A stretch of 64,000 nucleotides of DNA, taken from assembly GCF_932274485.2 (NCBI RefSeq), contig NC_065881.2, forward strand, positions 63,498,702-63,562,701. Direction: 5' to 3'. Positions 50,501 to 59,500 of this stretch are shown piece by piece. The notes below the pieces were generated by a model that did no database searches, had not been told where the DNA came from, and saw nothing but the letters and a program-made list of their open reading frames with translations. The DNA comes from Patella vulgata (lineage: Eukaryota; Mollusca; Gastropoda; Patellidae). Position numbers and translations under genes: made by a program. Numbering within the stretch: position 1 is the stretch's first letter; each line of letters begins with the position of its first letter.

Positions 50501-53500
50501 CTTGACTTGGAATGACCCATAAGCAATTTGATTGGTCGAGACTTTGGAATACAGTAACCCTCCTTCTAATTGAGCTAGAATGTTCACACTTGATGTAGGT
50601 GTTTATTAGGTGAATGCCTTGATGGAGGCTAAGGGTAAGCAGAGATAAGCAATTTGATTAGTTGATGCTTTGAGACACGATAACTTCAGTTCTAATTAAG
50701 TGAGACTGATGAAACTTAGTGTATATCTTCATCACATCAATAGCGATAAGCAATTTGATTGGTCGAGACTTTGAAACACAAAAACTCTCCTTCTAATTGT
50801 GATAGAATGTTCAAACTTGATGTAGGCGTTCAATAGGTGAATGCCTTGATGGAGTTCGATGATGAACATTGTCAGCTTTCTTTGACTTTGATTCTATCTG
50901 ATAGAGAATGATAAAACTTATTGTATAGTTGATAATCAGTTTGATTGCCCAATACTTTTGAAAAAAAAAAAAGTGCAATTAATTAATATGTGTCATCTAT
51001 TTATTTCGGGATTTCTACGGGGTACATCAGCCACACTGTTGGCTTGTTTAATGAATGTAGAATTATGTTACAACACACCAGGGGCATACAATGATGTTTG
51101 CATACTCTAGGAGTATAGAATGATGTTACGATACACTAGGAGTTTTGAATGATGTTTGGATAATCTAGGAGTATATAATTATGTTACAATACACTAGGAC
51201 AATTATGTTTGGATACACTAGGAGTGTATAATGCTTGGAAATTCATGAGTTCCCTAAAAAAAATGACCAATTCTTTACTCTTTTCTGTGTACCTGCCTGA
51301 TTTGGAATATTAATTAATCCTGACTTATGAGTTAATCTAGAAGAGATGATTGGTTTCTGAGAATTAGTAAGGGAATATATGAACAAATAAAGCTACTAAT
51401 ACTAATGAAGTTTTGGTTCCAATTGAGACAAAATTAAAATTCTTCTACTACAAAACTATAAAAGTATAAAGAAATTATCATGCGTTTGTCTCGATGATCG
51501 AACACATCAAGGTATTGTGTTGATGAGACATATAACCCCATTCCATTCTTAAATAAATATTTAAATGTTTTTTTGATGATTTTAGCCAAAACAAGAAGAG
51601 AAAGAAGAAGAAGAAGAAGAAATTCCTGTCAGAGTTCAAAAATCACCCCCTAAACCAATAGCTAAATTAATATCCCGTCCCCCAATCACCCCCCCTAAAC
51701 GCCGAGCACCTACTGTTATACCTACTCCCTCGCCTCCTGCTGTAGTATCTGTTAGAACTATCCCAACTCCTGCTTCTCCACGTCCTATCACACCGCTACC
51801 AGATTTCATCACTCAGTTTACAGATACAGAATGGTTTAAGCAATATTTTCCGAGCTGTTCTGACACAGTAAGTTATGCACTATTTGTACTGACCACCATA
51901 GTTAAGCTTAATGCAGACGATGTAACATTTTAGCAGAAGTTCATGAAAACATTGTTCCTATCAATCACTGTCTGTCGGTTCAAAAAACACCAACAGAAAT
52001 GTTCTGACAAAATGTTAGTGAAATCATACTTGTTAGATAGTTGGAAATTGTTCGCCACCCAAACATTTCTCTGTTCGTTGTCTGCGTTGAAGACAAACAT
52101 TCCCGGAGCATTTTTTCCATGTAGCACCAATCAGCATTCACATACATATCACATGACATTCAAAATGGTGACCTCTACTGAAACGGCATGTGTGAAATTT
52201 TGGTCGGCAGAAAATAAAATTTTGAGGATTTATGGGGCAAAAGCCATGTCTGTTCACAATTATATCGCCAGAATATGCCTACAGAAATAAAGATTTGACT
52301 ATGCAAGAGATAGTACAGGCACTCAATACTTCACCCGATTTTATGTGACACTAGCGCATTTTTCGATTTAAAACATTGCAAGATAAAAGTGCGTCTCTCA
52401 AACAAGATTTACACTTATCCATTTATGAAAGTGTTGCATATACATGTATATTATCAGATTATTATTTTAAGATTGAACATTTATTTTGTATTTTCAGACC
52501 TGGCCGAAACCTTGGACAGCTGATGCCTTTGCATTATCATTATTAAAAGTTTTACGTTCTACAGAATTTCCTAATAAAACCGCTATATCTGAGGCACTAA
52601 TATTACTCAATGTACAGGAAGGATTTTCCGATTTCACTTGTCAAACAGCAGCTAGAACTATTATATCTGTGTTAAATGATAAAAAACATGTTCCAATTAG
52701 TGCTGTGGATCTAGAGAAAAACTTTATTCTAACAGCAATACGAGCTTTAAACTGTTTGAGTATCAAAGATAAAGATTTTATAACTGAATTAATTATACAG
52801 TATTTAGATGGTGACAGAGAAGTCAGGTAAGAATAATGGTAGTTATTTATTGTTTATACTATGGCATCTTAAATTACAATTCAGCAAAATATCGATTAAC
52901 ATTCCTGACACACAGATGAGTTTCTTTTTGAAGATGCTTTATGTAAAACTAAATCATCCTATTGCAGGTCTTTATTTTGGCTTCAAATGTTATAAAAACT
53001 ATTATTTAGACATTTATTTACTTGACAAGCCTATAATCAACTCTCTAGGTCATTGGATGGTAGAGATTTAAACGGATTGAAACATGGTTGCCATTTTATG
53101 ATTTAATTTAGAAATGGTGAATCCAAGCTAAGTCTTGATAAACGAGTACCGTGGCTACGATAATAAACAATCTAGGCTACATCTTGTCAAAACTGCAAAC
53201 AGTGATAACTTCACTTGAAATTTGAAATGAAATTATCAATATATTTATTTTGCATTATCTTGACTAAACTTTTAGTGATAAATCAGATTTATGATCTAGT
53301 TGTGCACCTGAGATTTTGGTTGCTATGCTTCTAGACGAGTTGAATAATTCAAACAAAACTGGTGCATAGATCTCACATAGTCACTCCAATTTTTGTCATG
53401 ATGCAAACTGTATCCCTCACCTCCATTAAACTTTGACATGATTTTCTACGGAAGGGGCTAAACATTCTGAAGAATTAGTAAGAAACCGATTTTTAAATTA

Positions 53501-56500
53501 GAAACATCACCCTTCTAATTTTTAGCTAATATCACCTTAGTTACAGTAAGGACCATCTTCTTTAGTCCAGTTGGTACAGAAAAGCAGGACATTGATTCCC
53601 ATTTTATTTATTATTCAGTGGAATCAGAGTTTACAGGAGAATATAAGTGCTATGACTTTTGCGGTCAAAAATCAAATTATGGTGATTTTTGTGAAAAATC
53701 TTAAATTCTCTGTTTTTAATGTTATGGTACTGTGACAGGTGCTCGCACTGCAGCCATTTTACCATTTTAGCTAATGGACCTGTTGTTAGAGTATGTTTAA
53801 AATTCTCATCGTAACTTTAATTCCCTCCAAAGAAATTTGGATGGAGTAAGAAATGTGTTTAGTTAGAACGTGATTAATCTTTGACCATCAACTATTTTCC
53901 GAGGAACAAAATGGAGTCAATTAAAACCCAAGTGGTCCAAATACCTCAATCGTTTCGCTACATATGGCTACTAGTAGTTAGTTGAGTTGTAAGGTCAACA
54001 TATGTTTGTCTTTATGCAAATCTGTCAGATGTAAAAGTTGTAATTAAATAGTGTCTTGTACTATTGTTTTGTGGCTATATTTCTTAACAAGGTCAGTCAA
54101 CTCATTTGTTTAGTCATCACAGTGTACTGTAATCAAAAATGAAAAGTAAATACGTTAGTATTTGTGTAGACTTTAAATTATGTTGATTTTGTATTGTTAG
54201 TCAAATTATATTCTATCCAGCTGTTTTGTATAAATCACTTCACCTATATCTTATGTTACTTTAAATATTTGGGACAAGTCAAGAAGTTTTGGGAAAATTT
54301 TATACCTGGACTAGATAAACAGCTAGATGACGTAAGTCAGTTTTGTATAAATGATAATCATGGAAATACTGTTCTCCCATGAGAAGATATTTTGATATAT
54401 TTGTCTAATCAAATATTATGCTGGAGGTCATATGTGTATAAAGAGTTAATCATTTTCATGTTGACAGACCAGATGTATTCACATTTCTGTATAAACAATT
54501 TGCTTATATAATCAACCAATTAAAAACTCATACAAGTACTATCATTTATGTTCACAAAGCAATTTTAATGTCACGATGGGTGACAAATTTGCACAAAATG
54601 TTATGAAAACAGAAAGATTTCCTCGGGTATACCCCATCTAGCCTGAAATTTCTGTATAATTGAAATTCATAATATTATTAGTATTATGACATGGTAGAGA
54701 TTGTTCTGTCATTGAGTATAGGAGTCAAGTTTTCTGGATTCCTCTCACAGCTAAAGACTCTTTCGTGCCACCAAGTTATTTGTTCCCTTCCCCTGAAACT
54801 AGAGGGGTCAATCGCTATGCGTTTTCTGTCTGTCAGTTTTTATTAAATGGATTTTAGCGATATTTGAGTCAAATGTAGAACAGTGCTGTATGTGGTAAAG
54901 CTAAAGATCAAATTCATGTTTCGTAGGACTCCGATAATGTTTGACTAAATTATGGCCCTTTAATTGTTGACAATTTGGTTAGACCTTGAGATGTTAAAAT
55001 TTGGTATACTGCTGTATGTAGCTGAGTTAGGGGGTGGATAGCCGAATGGTTATCACATGCGCATTCTATCATAAGGTCTGCCATTGAGTCAACTGGCGTG
55101 GTTTTGATTCCCCGGTTGTACATGGCAAGGGGTAGTGTTGCTTTTCCAACCTCGTGGGTTTTCTCTGGTCCTCCGGTTTCCTCCCACTGCTAAAGACCAA
55201 CATGCGCAAGCGAATTATTGAAATAAAATTGAACCATATGTTAGTCCCAAAATGACGTAGTTTGTGTTGAGTGGACTTAACCCATTAAATCTGGAGATAT
55301 TTTATTGAGGATTGGTCTGCTGTATATTGAGAGTTACAAATCAAGTTTGTGTTTCATGGGATTCCATTAATTTGTTTTCCTGAAGTATGGGCTTATGTTC
55401 ATAAAAATTAGGTTTTCCTTGATTATTTTAAGTTAAACATTGAGGTATTTAATTGAAGGTTGACACACTGCTGATAAATTCTGAGTTTCATGGGATTCTG
55501 TTAGTTTTTTTAATGAATTATGACCCAGTTTTTTTTTTTAATGAATTATGACCCAGTATAGATTTAAAATAAATGAAGATTCTGTTATCTGAAATTGTTT
55601 TAGAGAAATTTAGAATCTACAGATCTTTCTACACTCTTCTGTTTGTTTTTGTTTTTAAAAAAATTTCACTATTGATATATTTTTTTTTTAATTTCCAGAT
55701 CCCTGGTTTGTGATATTCTCATAAATTGTGGTTTACAAGATTCTCATCGACAGCTAGAGAAAGAATTAGATTCCTGGGATATCTGGAATTTAGAAGAGGA
55801 AGATAGAAAGACGGATCTACGTGTCATGTGTCATCAATGGCTAGATAGGTTGATTAATATTAACTTACTTAAATCATAGCTTTAAATAGAAATTGGACAC
55901 TTACCTATTGCCCAACTTGTCTATTCAAATATTATATGTATCAGAAAGAAAATACTGCACTAAGAAAAAAAAATCTTCTGACCTTATAATTTACTATACA
56001 ATTTCATCATGACACTATACAGTTAGACATATATTTACTCTTTATGTTACATTGATTTTATTTGATATTCCACTTCTTCCCCCTTCTTTTACTTTAATCC
56101 TTTTTATTAAACATAAAGAATAGCAAATAAATAGGTTTAATGGGAATTTTCACTCAATAGAAATATAAATAAGGAAGATGTTTAATTTGTTGATAGAGAA
56201 TAGACACAGATAGAAGACACATTGAATAAATGTTTGATTATTGTCTGTTTAAGATGGATGACATCATATAAACTACATATAGAAGATACACTAGAAAGAA
56301 TGAAGAAAGGACAAAATATTCATGGCAGAATAACTAAAAGTCAATTACAGAAACATCAAACTAAAGCTAAGAAGAAAGGCTCTGTAAGTATTTCACATGG
56401 ATTATAAAGGAAAACTTTTTACTGCCTGTTCCATGTGACACTACGATGAGAAAATTGCTTGCCATTTCATCAATTTTCAGATTAAAGTGGCTAAAACTTA

Positions 56501-59500
56501 GTCACATATTTGGAATTGCCATCCCATTACTTTCTTACATGAGGGAACCAATTTCAGATCAAGCTATATATAACCTCCCACTTTTGAAAAATCGCGCTAC
56601 TGAACATCAGCCATGTTTGACCTAATTATCTGGAATAGTCGAAGAGGGCTGGGGGCATTGGTTTGGCTTTTGAGTCGTTTCGGCCTGCTTTGATGTTCAG
56701 GAAGTTGTTTCGGCCCAGTAGAATATAACTTTTATTTTTACCGGATCCAGACCACAGTTGTTTGTTCAACTGACTTGAATATTTAATTGGCCCCCGAGGA
56801 CTGCATTTCCCTATCTGGCCATTGCTGCATTGACTTCTGATACTTAAGCTTTTAAGGGAGTTTGTCTATTCTTCCCGTCCAATTAAATCTCTTCTAAATA
56901 CAGCAACATGACAGCCCTTAATTTAAGCTGGGATCTTCCCTAAAACTTTGGACAGTGATTTAAGGTATTAAAAACAGTGAAAGTATTGTTCGTGTCCAAA
57001 CAGTTTTTTTTTCATTGTAGCCTTTTTTGATTTTTGATAGCCTTTTTTGCAATATTCTGCTATGCACTGGATAATTGGGCGTAATAAATTTCGTGAGTCA
57101 TGAGGTTACATTATGTAAACTTATATGGAGCTCTGTTTAAACCCGAATGATATTGTTATGCAAATAGATATTGGTTGTTAATTGGATTATTGACCAGTCA
57201 TTATTTGGAACAGAAATTTGCTTTCATTACTGCAGTGTTGAGTGGTAATGGGTCTAAATCAGAGGTTGAAATAACGCTTGTCTACTTGTTGAATCCAAGT
57301 AACATTTTCATATGACAAGTAGAAATAAAATCTACTTGTCATCGACGACAACTAGAATAATGTCTATAAAAATTCTGGTTAAAAATGTCTCCGTCTTATT
57401 TATCCATTCCAATAAAGTTGGAAGACGGGAATCTTTCATTTTTATACGCCCACATTTTCATGTGGACATATATTGTCATCGCCCCTGTCCGGACCCGGAC
57501 ATCAATCCGTCCGTCCGTCCATAATTTGTTTGTGGACACTCTACAGGTCACCATTTTTATTCGATTTAAAATATAGGTCTATCTCCCGAAGATCTCGGTT
57601 CCTTTCGATATTGGCATATATCAGACCATAACTTCATGGATTATGGCCACTGTTGTACGAAAAATCACGTTTTTAGCTTGTGAACACTCTAGGAGATGTT
57701 TTTCTATTATAATATTTTGTTATTATAATATTCAGGCTGTAAGTATATTAGATGACCAGGGTACCGTAACAACTTTACCAGATGGCACAGAATTTATACC
57801 ACGCCCATCAGAAGTTGATAAAACATCACAACGATCACCTTCTAGTTCTAGTAGAAGTATTACATGTAAGTTTATTAAATACAATTCATCACGTTTCTCG
57901 CAAACCGACGAATCTGATATATTTAAAGTATTGAGAATTATGTGTTTGAAATTTGCGTTCTGTTGTTATCTCTGTAGCCACCAAATAATAACATTCATGT
58001 AAATTGCATTCCGTGTCTTGATGTATATGTATGAAATATTAAATCACAAATGAATGTTATTAATATTATTTGATGGCTACAGAGATAACAACAGAACGCA
58101 AATTTCAAACACATAATTCTCAATACTTTAAATATATCAGATTCGTTGGTTAGCAAGAAACGTGACGAATTATTCAATCTTTTGTAGATTGAATTCTTGC
58201 TCCTGGGATTTATATTAAATCATTCTATACTTGACTCTAACACTTGTGCAGGTTTAAACTTAGCCAATTGTTTGGAGAATCTAGTCAGAAATTTTTTCCT
58301 GACATCAGTCTAAAAGCATCCTGTATATCCAAAAATGGCTGTAAAGTGAACTAAACTTAAATTTTTTTTTGAAATAACAAAGAGTTTATTTACTGAATAT
58401 CAGCAAATTTTAAAAACACATTATCATCTTCAATTAAAAAAAAAATAAATAAAAATACATTACATTTTAAAATGACCTTAGAATAACCTACTTTGAATGG
58501 GCATTAATTAATCGCCTTGAAAAAACACAAAAAATGAGTTCAATATAATTCAAACATAACTGATATAATTGTATATTCTAATCACATCAAATCAAATATC
58601 AATTCAGAGATTTAGATGTGACCATGAGGAATTGGATACTGTCCCTCAAATTTGAGACCCATCTTGTCTAGACCACTCAAAAGAGGAAGTAGCCTATTGG
58701 TGTATTTTTTGTTTCCTATGAGATTTATATTTCAGTAATGTATAACAAGTTACCAGATGGTAATTTAACTGAGAGTGCCAGTTATATTGATGTTGTTAAT
58801 TATTTCTGTGAGATGATGGTAGAGAAAGAAATAGAATCTATAAAACGAGGTCACAGCGCTCACCCAGTCACTAAAACAACTGAAAAAATACAACAAAATA
58901 AAAACACAGTTCTTGTTTTACCTAGATTACCAAGGTATTAATTGAATTAAAATAATATTATTTAATGCTTTTAGTATTTGCAGTTGGGTGGAGTGTGATG
59001 TTTGTGTAAAGAGCTGCATTGTACATGACAAGGAATAGGATTGCTGTGGCTCAGTAGTTTTCTTCGGGTTCTTCTGATAAACAGCGCTGTGTCTATGCCA
59101 AATAATGAAATAAAGATTTTCTGCATACCACAAACGTTTCAATCATTAAATAAGAAATAATTTCATTTTTTTAGGTCCAAATATCACAATATGCTGCAAA
59201 TATTATAATGTGGTATAAATCTGGTCACTTAAAGGGGTGTATGGCTCTGTTTCTTGGAACCTTAAAATAGACAAAAATGTGTCTTAACAGCACATATTAA
59301 TGTAACATGAATGTATATAAAGTGATCTGTATTCAGTTTTTGAATTTTTTATTGTAAATTCTGATCAACATTGTTTGGTGAAATACTTGAATAGTCCAAA
59401 CTTAACAGCAGTCGTATATGCCTGATTAGTCTATTCTGCACATTTTTTTTTTTTTTATTATTATGATTTTATTGTTTGTGAATCAGCCATAACTACTTAC

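Noticed and set aside
51943-52290. 115-codon ORF in WDR97 intron 22
   Set aside because: No recognised motif, no splice connection in phase, and it does not fit the exon series, which continues cleanly at 52498.
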